Positions 32,881 to 42,413 of a stretch of DNA of 64,000 nucleotides are shown piece by piece (positions within the stretch are counted from its first letter, which is position 1; each line of letters starts with the position of its first letter). The notes under the pieces were generated by a model, which made no database searches, was not told the origin of the DNA, and saw nothing but the letters and a program-made list of their open reading frames with translations. The DNA is from Sphingobacterium sp. FBM7-1. GTDB lineage: Bacteria > Bacteroidota > Bacteroidia > Sphingobacteriales > Sphingobacteriaceae. The translations under genes and the position numbers were made by a program. The stretch spans positions 1-64,000 of the forward strand of contig NZ_JAJEWJ010000008.1 in NCBI RefSeq assembly GCF_020687765.1. Direction: 5' to 3'.

Positions 32881-34839
32881 ATGATGATGTTATCAAAACT
32901 AGTACGTTTTTCGCTGTTCAGGCTAGTGTCTTTCTGTAGCTTATTCTTCTTGGTGTTAGATAGCTACGGGCAATCGTTGGACAAGCCGAAATTTGAGGGA
33001 TACTTATTCGCCTATTTTGAAGGAACGGGAAAGGGAGAGCAACAAGAACAACTACGCTTTGCGGTTAGTGCAGATGCCGTAAATTGGACGGCCCTAAATG
33101 AAAACAGGCCTATCTTGGCTTCCGCCGATATTTCCCAAACGGGCGGAATACGTGATCCGCATATCTATCGGGGTGAAAATGAAGATAGCTTCTATATGGT
33201 CGCGACGGATATGTTTACGAAAAAGAATGGTTGGGATACGAACCCGGGGATCGTATTGATGAAATCGGACGACTTATTGGATTGGAAGCATAGTATTTTG
33301 GATCTGGCTAAATTATACCCTAAGAAGTTTGGGAATGTGAAATGGGTATGGGCGCCGCAGGTATTTTATGACCATAAAGCCAGTAAATATCTCGTATATT
33401 TTACGGTACGCTTCCATGACGATGACAAACTGGATTTTTATGGCGCGTATGCCAATAAAGATTTTACGGGATTTGAAAAAGAACCGACATTGTTGTTCAG
33501 TCCCAAGTTTGGCGGTATTGATGGTGATATTATTTACAAAGACGGACTTTATCACTTCTTTTATAAAGGAAATACCAAAGACGCCGAAGGAAAGGAGTTT
33601 AAAAATGGTATTCAACAAGCAACCAGTAAATCGTTGAAAGGACCTTGGAAAGAGGATTTTAAATATTTGGATGCGTATGCCGATACATCTGTTGTGGTTG
33701 AAGGGTCGAGTGTCTTCAAGCTGAATGATAGCGATGTATATATCTTGATGTATGATCTTTATGCCGACGGGCGGTATGAATTCCAGCGGAGTACCGATTT
33801 ATTTGACTTTACGGCAAAGACGGAATCGTTTAATAAGAATTTCCATCCGCGGCATGGAAGCGTCATCGGTATTACGAAAGAGGAAGCACGTCGTCTACAT
33901 GCGAAATGGGGAGGTGTACCGACGGCATTGCTACAACCTCTCGAAAAAGGAGATCGTTATCATTTCGAAGCAAAAGGCAACCCGATTATTACACATCATT
34001 ATACGGCTGACCCCGCGGCTCTTGTGCAAGGGGATACCCTATGGTTATATGCTGGGCATGATTTTGCGGGAGGCCAGCGGGGATATAAGATGAAAGATTG
34101 GTTGGTGTTTTCTACGACCGATATGAAAAATTGGACAGAATATCCAGTGCCGATGAAAATAACGGATTTTTCCTGGGCAAAAAGTGGTGATGCGTTTGCG
34201 GCAGATATGGTGAAACGAGACGGCAAATATTATTGGTATATCAGCACGAATTGGTCGGGAATCGGCGTAGCCGTGTCTGATCGTCCCGAAGGACCGTTCA
34301 AGGATGCTTTGGGTAAGCCACTGTTGACAAATGATGATTGTTTTGCTTCTACCCACTCTTGGGCTTGTATCGATCCGGCGGTATTTGTGGACGATGACGG
34401 ACAAGCATGGATTTTTTGGGGAAACAGAGAGTGTTATTATGCGAAGCTAAAAGATAATATGATCGAAATTGATGGCGATATTAAGCAGATAACGTTTGAT
34501 GGTTTTAGTTTTACAGAGGCTCCATGGATACATACTTATAATGGGAAGTACTACCTGACATATGCGACGGAATTTCCGGAGAAGATTGCCTATGCTACGG
34601 CAGACAATATCGAAGGTCCTTATGAATATAAGGGTATTCTCAATGAAATTGCCGGCAATAGCAATACGAACCATCAGGCTATTGTACAATTTAAAGGAGA
34701 TTGGTATTTTATATACCATAATGGTGGTATCAATACCGACGGCGGCAGTTACAGCCGTTCGATCTGTATTGACCGGTTACACCATCAGGAGGATGGAACC
34801 ATCAAGCGTATCGTGATGACTACGGAAGGGGTGCAATAA
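32881..34839 (+). CDS. two-domain GH43-GH43 enzyme
   Basis: A 652-residue exported protein with two complete GH43 propellers. Domain 1 (about 35-345) resembles the neighbouring single GH43: base in GGIRDPHIYRG, modulator in GGIDGDIIYKDG, acid in VVEGSSVFKLND. Domain 2 (about 355-650) is a different GH43 type: base in YTADPAALVQGD, modulator in CIDPAVFVDDDG, acid in SFTEAPWIHTYNGKYY. All six catalytic carboxylates are kept, so both halves should be active. A natural fit is joint release of arabinose from backbone and side chain, or arabinose plus xylose (inference). It ends block A, with a terminator after it. Confidence 0.88.
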   Translation: MMMLSKLVRFSLFRLVSFCSLFFLVLDSYGQSLDKPKFEGYLFAYFEGTGKGEQQEQLRFAVSADAVNWTALNENRPILASADISQTGGIRDPHIYRGENEDSFYMVATDMFTKKNGWDTNPGIVLMKSDDLLDWKHSILDLAKLYPKKFGNVKWVWAPQVFYDHKASKYLVYFTVRFHDDDKLDFYGAYANKDFTGFEKEPTLLFSPKFGGIDGDIIYKDGLYHFFYKGNTKDAEGKEFKNGIQQATSKSLKGPWKEDFKYLDAYADTSVVVEGSSVFKLNDSDVYILMYDLYADGRYEFQRSTDLFDFTAKTESFNKNFHPRHGSVIGITKEEARRLHAKWGGVPTALLQPLEKGDRYHFEAKGNPIITHHYTADPAALVQGDTLWLYAGHDFAGGQRGYKMKDWLVFSTTDMKNWTEYPVPMKITDFSWAKSGDAFAADMVKRDGKYYWYISTNWSGIGVAVSDRPEGPFKDALGKPLLTNDDCFASTHSWACIDPAVFVDDDGQAWIFWGNRECYYAKLKDNMIEIDGDIKQITFDGFSFTEAPWIHTYNGKYYLTYATEFPEKIAYATADNIEGPYEYKGILNEIAGNSNTNHQAIVQFKGDWYFIYHNGGINTDGGSYSRSICIDRLHHQEDGTIKRIVMTTEGVQ

Positions 34840-34859
34840 TGCAATAAAAGATAGATAGT

Positions 34860-34899
34860 AAAAAAAAGCGCTGTAACCAAAGTGGTACAGCGCTTTTTT
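34860..34899. terminator. bidirectional terminator between blocks A and B
   Basis: A-rich AAAAAAGCGCTGTA and its complement TACAGCGCTTTTTT form a long stem between the convergent double-GH43 and GH2 genes; works in both directions. Confidence 0.85.
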
Positions 34900-34913
34900 A
34901 TTGCGGTAGCTTA

Positions 34914-37415
34914 TTACTGTAAGGTGATCTCGGCATCCGCAGCTTCTAGCCAAGGGGCAGAAAACCGCACAGCCAATTTATCACCCGGTGCACCGTTGGC
35001 TTGTACATAGACAATCATCTTGCCGTGATAGACTCGTTGTTTATTGTCGGTATAATCGCCCATATCGCTGTTGTTACCGGCTTCCATACCGAGCAATCGA
35101 CCATTTCCGGCAACGTGGCAGGTGATCTCGTCTTCTGCTAAGATAACCGGTAGGCCATCCTCATCGACAATCTGCAGTTCAATCTGTGCAACACCTCCCT
35201 GAGCGCGAATAGATGTGCTGCTAGTCGAGAGGACTTGAACGGCGTGCGACCGCTTGCTGGATTGGATGTGTTGACGAACGACCTCTTGGTTGTTGTCATC
35301 CAGTCCAACCACTTCCAGTTTTCCAGCGGTATACGGGATATCCCAATAAATAATTCCATGCTCATCGTTGTAGGCTTTGGTTTCACCAACGACTTTCCCG
35401 TTGAGTTCCAGGCGTGCTTGTGCACTGTTGGTGTAGCATACCACGCGTATCTGTTGGCCCTCCTGGTAGTTCCAGATTGGCCAAGCATCCATAGATGGTG
35501 CCTGGTCTTTTCGTTGTCCTTGCTCGGCCTCCAGTCTAGACCACACATCGGTAGCAGCACCGCCACCTTGTAGCGGATAGGTGCCTAAGTGTGCTACGGG
35601 CTTGTCTGCCCATAGTGCTTGACGGAAATGGCCGCGTGGCTTGACGAAACCGGCGAAATCTAATAGTCCGGAATAGAAACCGCGTGATGGCCAACGACCC
35701 GATTCGCCTAGATAGTCAATGCCTGTCCAGAGAAATTGTCCGAAGATGTGTTCGTTATCCCGTACGGCTTTCCAAGCGCCCATGTCGTGTCTATTTTCGC
35801 TTCCGTAAATCACGCGTTTGGGATAGCGTTCATGATCGCGCTGGTAGAAACTTTCGGTATAATTATATCCCGCGATATCCAATGCACCCGGATACTCCGT
35901 TTCGTTAGACATAGCTACGCCTGCTAATCCGGCCGTTATAGGGCGGTTGTCGAATTTGCGCACGACTGCCGCGAGGCGCTTAGCAATGGTGCCCAGACGC
36001 ATGGCATCCGGAGCATCTTTTTTGTAGCCTCCAAACATAGCTTGGGTAAATCCACTTTCGGAACTACCGTCTAAGACGGGGTGGGAGTAGGGGTCGTTAG
36101 GATAATCTACCTCATTTCCGATACTCCAGGCGAAGATAGAGATGTGGTTGCGGTCGCGTTTTACCATGTCTTCTAAATCTTTTTCGCCCCATTCTTCAAA
36201 GAAATCATACGACCCTTGGAATCCTGGTGTCCCTACGTTCCAGCCTTCTAGCCATTTTCTCTTCGGGAATTCCCATTCATCGTATGCTTCGTTCATGACG
36301 AGGAGGCCAAGCTCATCGCACAAGGCGTATAGGGAAGGAGCTTGCGGGTTATGGCTGGTGCGGATGGCATTGACGCCGAGTTCTTTTAATGCTAATAAAC
36401 GGCGACGCCAGACTTCCGGATAAACCTCGGCACCTAATACTCCGGCATCGTGGTGGATACAGACGCCTTTCATCTTCATCCATTCGCCATTAAGAGCAAA
36501 ACCTTTGTTAGGATCAAAAGTTAAGGTACGGAAACCTGTTTTAACTTCGGATGCGTCGATCTGTTCTTTTCCTTGTAGAACGCGGGTCCTTAATGTATAC
36601 TGATGTGGGGTTTCTAAACTCCATAGCTGCGGATTTTTGACATTCAACGTGGTTTTAACTTCGTTGTTCGCACCTGCTGCGAGGCTTGTTTTTGTGATTT
36701 TCTTTGCGACGACTTGGCCTTGGGGATCCAGAAGTTCTGTCAGGACAGACAACGATGCGGTTTGACCTGTTTCGTTTTGTACAGCAGTCTGTACGTGTAG
36801 TGTTCCTTGGTTGTTCTTAACTTCCGGATAGGCGTATACACCCCATTGCTCTATGTGGATTGGATTGGCACGTACCAACCATACATCTCGATAGATTCCT
36901 GAACCGGTATACCAGCGGGAGTCGGCGTCCTGGCTGTGGTCTACTTTGACTGCTATGGTGTTTTCTTCACCATATTTGATATAGGGTGTAATGTCGTAGT
37001 TGAACGAGATATATCCATTCGGACGTTTGCCAATCGATTGTCCATTGATAAACACTTCACTGCGGTTGTACACGCCTTCAAAATAGATATAGAGTTTTTT
37101 TCCTTGGTCTTCCTGTGGGATAGTTACGGTTTTTCTATACCATCCGATACCTCCGGGAAGGTATCCGGTGGCGCTTGCCAAGGTAGGGCTCAGTGGTTGT
37201 TTCACACTCCAGTCGTGTGGTAGTTGGACGCGACGCCATCCGCGGTCCAACTGGTCTTGTGTCACGGCTTGATCGGTGTCGCCTAGATGGAAACGCCAGT
37301 TGTTATTTATTTTTTCAGCCTGGCCGAAACCAGGCTGTGCGAAAAGTGATTGTGTCGCACCACACGAGAGTAAAATGGCAGCGGCCAAATAAGAAGTTAT
37401 TTTTGTTTTAATCAT
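34914..37415 (-). CDS. GH2 glycosidase, beta-galactosidase-like (block B)
   Basis: An 833-residue exported enzyme: signal peptide to about residue 27, sugar-binding jelly roll (RFHLGDTD...WRRVQLPHDWS), immunoglobulin-like domain, TIM barrel (about 300-590) and C-terminal beta domains. Acid/base Glu in WSIGNEVDYP (about 435), nucleophile Glu in VIYGSENRHD (about 540). GH2 enzymes of this shape remove terminal beta-galactose or a close analogue such as beta-L-arabinopyranose; the exact specificity is open. Last gene of block B, 24 bp after susD, so it is on the same transcript as susC and susD. Confidence 0.88.
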   Translation of the reverse strand: MIKTKITSYLAAAILLSCGATQSLFAQPGFGQAEKINNNWRFHLGDTDQAVTQDQLDRGWRRVQLPHDWSVKQPLSPTLASATGYLPGGIGWYRKTVTIPQEDQGKKLYIYFEGVYNRSEVFINGQSIGKRPNGYISFNYDITPYIKYGEENTIAVKVDHSQDADSRWYTGSGIYRDVWLVRANPIHIEQWGVYAYPEVKNNQGTLHVQTAVQNETGQTASLSVLTELLDPQGQVVAKKITKTSLAAGANNEVKTTLNVKNPQLWSLETPHQYTLRTRVLQGKEQIDASEVKTGFRTLTFDPNKGFALNGEWMKMKGVCIHHDAGVLGAEVYPEVWRRRLLALKELGVNAIRTSHNPQAPSLYALCDELGLLVMNEAYDEWEFPKRKWLEGWNVGTPGFQGSYDFFEEWGEKDLEDMVKRDRNHISIFAWSIGNEVDYPNDPYSHPVLDGSSESGFTQAMFGGYKKDAPDAMRLGTIAKRLAAVVRKFDNRPITAGLAGVAMSNETEYPGALDIAGYNYTESFYQRDHERYPKRVIYGSENRHDMGAWKAVRDNEHIFGQFLWTGIDYLGESGRWPSRGFYSGLLDFAGFVKPRGHFRQALWADKPVAHLGTYPLQGGGAATDVWSRLEAEQGQRKDQAPSMDAWPIWNYQEGQQIRVVCYTNSAQARLELNGKVVGETKAYNDEHGIIYWDIPYTAGKLEVVGLDDNNQEVVRQHIQSSKRSHAVQVLSTSSTSIRAQGGVAQIELQIVDEDGLPVILAEDEITCHVAGNGRLLGMEAGNNSDMGDYTDNKQRVYHGKMIVYVQANGAPGDKLAVRFSAPWLEAADAEITLQ

Positions 37416-37439
37416 AGCAATGTTTTACAGATATTAATT

Positions 37440-39134
37440 TTAATAGTCCAGGTTTTGTTGCAGGCGTTTGTCGGAAGCCAAAATCTCTGCACGTGGTATT
37501 GGAAGCCAATAGTGACGTTTTAAGAAACGTCGTCCTTCCAGGGCCACTTTGCGCTGATAAGTTAGTGTATTGCCGGATTTTGTGATTTCTATACCATAGG
37601 CTGGCTCATTTTCGGTTTCTTCGGCAATTAACCATCTTCTGACATCATAGAACCGATGTTCTTCGAAGGCCAGCTCGATTTGTCGTTCATTACGTATGAT
37701 CTCACGGAAGGCGTCCTTGCCGAGTCCTGTAGCTACTTCTGGCATATCAACACCAGCCCTGGCACGTATCTGGTTAATAGCTTCCCGAGCGCTCAATGTT
37801 GCTCCGGACGGTATGGCATCTGGACCTCCGACTTCGTTAGCAGCCTCGGCAAAATTGAGTAGAATCTCTGCATATCTAAAATAAATCCAGGGTTGTAGAC
37901 CCGCAATCTCCCAAGGGTTATTGATCGGCATATCGTCATCAATGAACTTATATAAGTAATAGCCTGTCCTGCTCGTATTCCAATTCGAATTTCCATCTCT
38001 ACTATCACGTCCACCTGGAACAAAAGTTTCTACAACGCGGCCGCGATACGATGCACCATCGTGTAATATGGTGTGGTAAAATCGTGGATCACGGTTCTCG
38101 TAAGGATTTTGAGGGTCGTAGCCAGAGCCACTTTCGTCTATGGCTTTCCCGTTGTTCATGCGGTAGGCATCGACTAAGTTTTGTAACGGAACGTTGCCTC
38201 CCCATCCATCGTATCCATTTGGTCCGTTGGCAATTTCCATAGCGACATGGCGTGCTCCTACAGAGTAATAACGAGCAAAAATAATTTCGTTGCTATTCGA
38301 TGCTTTTTGAAATAACGCACGATAACCGCCTTGAGAAATGCTATATTTATTTAAAGCGATAACATCAGCTGAAGTTTGTACGGCCTGCTCCCAGGTGCCT
38401 GCATTGTATAAAGGACTTGCAGCATATAATGCTAATCTGGATTTTAGTGCCAAAGCAGCTCCCGCGGTAGCACGTCCTAACGGCCAACCATTGTCATTCG
38501 CTGCAGGCAATTGAGCGGCAGCATCGTTCAATTCATTTAATACATAATCGATACAGACTTTTAGTTCTTGACGTTCATAAATGGAGGGATCGGTAAAGTC
38601 ATCTGTCAATTCATAAACTTTGTCGGCTAATAACGGAACACCTCCATAGTTACGGATCAAATCGTGGTATCGGAAAGCACGGATAAATTTCAGCTCTGCC
38701 GTCAGTCTTGTTTTCAGCATATCGCTCATCGGAACTTCGTCGATATGTGCTAGGGCAAAGTTACACTCTCGAATGCTACGGTAGCTACGACTCCAGATGG
38801 TTCCAGCTATGCCGGTGTTTTCCGGTGACAGCTGCCCGCGCTGAATAAGCCAGGTGTCGTCATCGTTATTATAGACGGATTCATCAGTCAACGATGCCCA
38901 AAGCGCATATTCAAAGCCTCGTCCGAAGCCAGGAGGAGTACCTTCTGCTTCTTTATTGGTTAATCTTGCCCCCATATAACGATTGACCACAAAGGCTTCA
39001 AACAAAACAGAGTCGGATAGGACTGCGGCATCCGATAGTCGATCTGTCGGCGTCACATCTAAAAAATCCTTGTTACAACTTACCGCGACTATGCCGCCAA
39101 GTAAGAATAAGATACAATATTTTATAGTTTTCAT
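37440..39134 (-). CDS. SusD-like glycan-binding lipoprotein (block B)
   Basis: A 564-residue RagB/SusD lipoprotein: lipobox VAVSCNKDF, helical TPR scaffold with AELKFIRAFRYHDLIRNYGGVPLL (about 147-170), RYAEILLNFAEAANE and the C-terminal FEEHRFYDVRRWLIAEE motif. It caps the SusC channel encoded 31 bp upstream. It is clearly diverged from the other two SusD proteins in the window, so it likely recognises a different oligosaccharide. Confidence 0.95.
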   Translation of the reverse strand: MKTIKYCILFLLGGIVAVSCNKDFLDVTPTDRLSDAAVLSDSVLFEAFVVNRYMGARLTNKEAEGTPPGFGRGFEYALWASLTDESVYNNDDDTWLIQRGQLSPENTGIAGTIWSRSYRSIRECNFALAHIDEVPMSDMLKTRLTAELKFIRAFRYHDLIRNYGGVPLLADKVYELTDDFTDPSIYERQELKVCIDYVLNELNDAAAQLPAANDNGWPLGRATAGAALALKSRLALYAASPLYNAGTWEQAVQTSADVIALNKYSISQGGYRALFQKASNSNEIIFARYYSVGARHVAMEIANGPNGYDGWGGNVPLQNLVDAYRMNNGKAIDESGSGYDPQNPYENRDPRFYHTILHDGASYRGRVVETFVPGGRDSRDGNSNWNTSRTGYYLYKFIDDDMPINNPWEIAGLQPWIYFRYAEILLNFAEAANEVGGPDAIPSGATLSAREAINQIRARAGVDMPEVATGLGKDAFREIIRNERQIELAFEEHRFYDVRRWLIAEETENEPAYGIEITKSGNTLTYQRKVALEGRRFLKRHYWLPIPRAEILASDKRLQQNLDY

Positions 39135-39165
39135 CTATTTATTTTTTTAGTTGTAATAATAACGG

Positions 39166-42100
39166 TTAAAAGCCGATGTTGACCCCCAAGTTAAAGATAC
39201 GTTGCTGTGGATAGAAGTGTCCACTTTCGTTATCCCCTTCGGGATCGAAGTTTTTTAAACCTGTGACCGTAAATACGTTAAATCCGTTAGCGTACAGACG
39301 TACACGGTTTAACCCGATACGTTCAATAATGGGTGTCGGTATGGTATACCCCAATTCGATGTTCTTTAAGCGTACGAAAGCGGTATTAAACAACCAAAAG
39401 TCGTTGCGGAAGAGACCTCCACTGATGGCCGTTGATGCACGTTCGTTTACCTTCGGATAAGTTCCGTCTACATTGTTCGGGCTCCAGCGGTTTTCTGCCC
39501 ATGTATTGTAGAAATTACCAACTGTACCCGCTTCTGATAGGATATATTGACGCGAGCGTCCTTGTCCGGAGAATACCGTAGACAAATCAAAGTTCTTATA
39601 GCTGACGTTTAAGGTAAGTCCGAAAGTTAGCTGCGGGATATTTCCAAGGTTGGTTCGTACCATATCGTCAGCCGTAATTTCACCGTCTTGGTTGTAATCT
39701 TCAAATATAAGGTCGCCTAAACCGGCACCTTGAACATGTGGATAATTATCCAAATCTTCCTGTGTGCGGAATATGCCAATTGACCGATATAATAAGTAAG
39801 TATTTAGCGGATTGCCGGTTTCTTTTTGCCAATCCGGTATTCCCGGAGCTTCGTCTCTGAATACGACATTGCTTTTGACATACGTGACGTTTCCTGCTAC
39901 ACCGAAATTGAAGTTACCCCTGTGTTGGTATCCTAATGTTGCTTCTATACCATTGTTGTCTACTCGGCCAATGTTTTCTGCAGGAACAAGTGTTTCCGCA
40001 TCATATGGATTGGAAATACCTATAACGCCGGGGATAGAAGCATTACGCGGTAGGAGAATATTAGATCGTTTCTCGTTAAAGTAAACAAATTCCAAATCAA
40101 ATTTATCTAAGAATCGTGCATTTAATCCTACATCAGTTTTTTTAGAAACTTCCCAAGTAATGGCTGGGTTTGCCAATTTATATAGATCAACCCCTGGATA
40201 TATACTGTTCCCAATTGTATAGGCGTTGTTGAAAATATAATTATTTACGAATTGATTTGCGGAGATGTTGTCTCCCCCTAATTCGCCATAGGAAGCCCGC
40301 AGTTTCAGATCATTGATTAACCCCGTGTTAAACCAATCTTCTTCAGACATCCTCCAACCAACAGAAACACCCGGGAAATAGCCGAATCGGCTTTCTGGTG
40401 GGAAAATCGACGAACCATCTATCCGTAATTGAGCTTCCAACAAATACCGCTGTTTATAATCATAATTTGCGCGGGTGATAAAACTCACGCGGCTCTCTCG
40501 CCAGCTAAGTCCGGCGTTGGTACGATCTTCTAAGGCGGTTCCTCCTTGTGAAATTTCTGGGGTAAGGGATGTCGGAAAATTCCTTCTCCCCGCCTCTAAA
40601 CGGGATAAAGTACGTTCACTTTGCTCGTAAGCTGCGAATGCTTTTACGTTGTGATCTCCAAAAGACTCTTCATAGTTTAATTTAATGTTTGCTGTCATCA
40701 ACGACGTGTTTTCCTGGAATTGCTGTAGTTGAGCCTTTGCTTCCCCAACATTTCTGGATTCGTATTGATTATTAGTAGCGTCATAATTGTAGACTAAATA
40801 AGGTGTTATGAAGTTCTTTCCAGACTCCTGTGATTTATCTACAGCAAGAAAACCATCTAACATCAAACCATCTAAAAAAGGTAAATCATAGGATGCACGT
40901 AGAATCCCATTGAACACGAGTTTCGGATTCAGGTTGGTACCTCCGGCGTCTGTCACCATCATGACGGGATTATTATTTTCAATTCCGGTACTCGGATATC
41001 CATTTTCATAACGAGATAGTATGGTGGGGTACGCACGATAGATATTTCTGAAAATTTCACCTGCACCGACAGTAGGAAATCTACGTTTCTCTTCGCGTCC
41101 GGCGACCGAGAGTCCAGCTTTAAATCGATCGGTTACGTCCATGTCGATGTTGGAGCGGAAGTTGTATTGGTTATATTTGGTTACGCCATCTTTGAAGATA
41201 CCATCTTGCATCAGCGTACCTGCAGATACAAAATATCGTGTACGCTCTGTGCCACCAGAAACAGACAAGTTGTGTTGGTTTTGAAGAGCAGTTTTTGCTA
41301 AAACCTCTTTTTGCCAGTCGGTGTTTGGAAAATGGAAAGAATCAGAGCCATCGCGAAATTTCAGAATATCCTCTTCGCTATAAAATTGGTTCATGCCACC
41401 CGCAGGATTATTGTAATAGTCAATCTCGTTTCGAATCTCAGCATAGGTTGCAGCGTCGGCCATGGTTGGCAAGCGTGTAGGCGACGAGAAACCTTGGTTA
41501 AAGGAATAGGAAACTGTTGGCTTGCCTTGTTTACCTTTACGAGTTGTTACTAGAATCACACCATTTGCGGCACGACTTCCGTATACAGCTGCGGCCGCGT
41601 CTTTTAGAATGGTTACGCTTTCTATATCATTTGGATCTAGACGCTCTAAACCTCCGACTTGGCCGGGTACGCCATCGACGACGACCAATACATCGGTATT
41701 ACCCGTTGTAGACGCTCCGCGAATACGTAGCTGTGAACCATCATAGCCTGGTTCTCCTCCGCGATTGGTAGCAACTAAACCTGAAAATCTTCCAGCGAGG
41801 GAATTGGATAGGTTTGGCTGTGGACTTTTTATAAGATCATCTCCTTTTACCTCGGAAATCGATCCGGTTACAGTAGCTCTGTTTTGCGTACCATAACCCA
41901 CAACTACTACATCTTCCAGAAATTGATCGTCCGTCTCCAATAGAATAGTGAAGGTTGTTTGGCCGCCGATAGCGACGGTCTGCGGCTTATAGCCAATGAA
42001 TGTTACCGAAAGGGAATCACCTTGGGCAACGAGCTCAAAATTACCCGAGGCGTCCGTCGTGGCACCTTGTGTGGTTCCTTTGACGAATACGCTGGCGCCC

Positions 42101-42216
42101 GCGATTGGTTCATTGACGTCGTTAAGGACGCGTCCCGATAATTGCTGTTGTCCATGCACAAATAATGGTAGCATCCATATCAGTACATGTAAAAGAATAG
42201 GTTTAAAATTTACCAT
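39166..42216 (-). CDS. SusC-like TonB-dependent transporter (block B)
   Basis: A 1016-residue outer-membrane importer. Signal peptide ends near HGQQ; CarboxypepD_reg domain (LSGRVLNDVNEPIAGASVFVKG); plug beginning EDVVVVGYGTQNRATVTGSI; the DVLVVVDGVPGQVGGLERLDPNDIESVTILKDAAAAVYGSRAANG core; 22-strand barrel to the C-terminal FNLGVNIGF. Transcribed with susD and the GH2 gene from a consensus promoter at 42311-42339 that lies behind an operator-like site. Confidence 0.95.
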   Translation of the reverse strand: MVNFKPILLHVLIWMLPLFVHGQQQLSGRVLNDVNEPIAGASVFVKGTTQGATTDASGNFELVAQGDSLSVTFIGYKPQTVAIGGQTTFTILLETDDQFLEDVVVVGYGTQNRATVTGSISEVKGDDLIKSPQPNLSNSLAGRFSGLVATNRGGEPGYDGSQLRIRGASTTGNTDVLVVVDGVPGQVGGLERLDPNDIESVTILKDAAAAVYGSRAANGVILVTTRKGKQGKPTVSYSFNQGFSSPTRLPTMADAATYAEIRNEIDYYNNPAGGMNQFYSEEDILKFRDGSDSFHFPNTDWQKEVLAKTALQNQHNLSVSGGTERTRYFVSAGTLMQDGIFKDGVTKYNQYNFRSNIDMDVTDRFKAGLSVAGREEKRRFPTVGAGEIFRNIYRAYPTILSRYENGYPSTGIENNNPVMMVTDAGGTNLNPKLVFNGILRASYDLPFLDGLMLDGFLAVDKSQESGKNFITPYLVYNYDATNNQYESRNVGEAKAQLQQFQENTSLMTANIKLNYEESFGDHNVKAFAAYEQSERTLSRLEAGRRNFPTSLTPEISQGGTALEDRTNAGLSWRESRVSFITRANYDYKQRYLLEAQLRIDGSSIFPPESRFGYFPGVSVGWRMSEEDWFNTGLINDLKLRASYGELGGDNISANQFVNNYIFNNAYTIGNSIYPGVDLYKLANPAITWEVSKKTDVGLNARFLDKFDLEFVYFNEKRSNILLPRNASIPGVIGISNPYDAETLVPAENIGRVDNNGIEATLGYQHRGNFNFGVAGNVTYVKSNVVFRDEAPGIPDWQKETGNPLNTYLLYRSIGIFRTQEDLDNYPHVQGAGLGDLIFEDYNQDGEITADDMVRTNLGNIPQLTFGLTLNVSYKNFDLSTVFSGQGRSRQYILSEAGTVGNFYNTWAENRWSPNNVDGTYPKVNERASTAISGGLFRNDFWLFNTAFVRLKNIELGYTIPTPIIERIGLNRVRLYANGFNVFTVTGLKNFDPEGDNESGHFYPQQRIFNLGVNIGF

Positions 42217-42310
42217 AATATTTAGTTTTGTTAATTATTTGCGATTCAATTAGCAAAAAAAGAAACTTGGATTGTATAAGAAGCTTATTTTCTCCCGTGT
42301 AGAGTACTAT

Positions 42311-42339
42311 CAAATTTATAATTGAAAACGCACTTCAAA
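42311..42339 (-). promoter_or_regulatory. promoter of the block B susC operon
   Basis: Minus strand: TTTG (42339-42336), 17 bases, then TAAATTTG (42318-42311), a full match to TTTG/TAnnTTTG. RNA would start near 42304, leaving a leader of about 88 bases. Confidence 0.65.
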
Positions 42340-42353
42340 CATAATAGATTATC

Positions 42354-42380
42354 GACGGATAGGACATATATAAATCCGTC
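42354..42380. promoter_or_regulatory. inverted repeat GACGGAT...ATCCGTC upstream of susC-B
   Basis: GACGGAT at 42354-42360 and ATCCGTC at 42374-42380 are perfect reverse complements, 13 bp apart, just upstream of the -33 box; the right arm overlaps the direct-repeat operator. Confidence 0.4.
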
Positions 42381-42405
42381 AGATTTCGATGGTATTTTCG
42401 TCAAA
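42374..42405 (-). promoter_or_regulatory. operator-like 22-bp direct repeat, copy 2 (upstream of susC-B)
   Basis: On the minus strand it reads TTTGACGAA, then ATCGAA, then TGACGG, with TGAC half-sites 22 bp apart. It aligns with the site at 17158-17189 at 23 of 30 positions and has the same 36-bp distance to its TTTG box. It lies between the HTCS gene and susC, the usual place for an HTCS target site. Confidence 0.65.
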
Positions 42406-42413
42406 TATTGACT

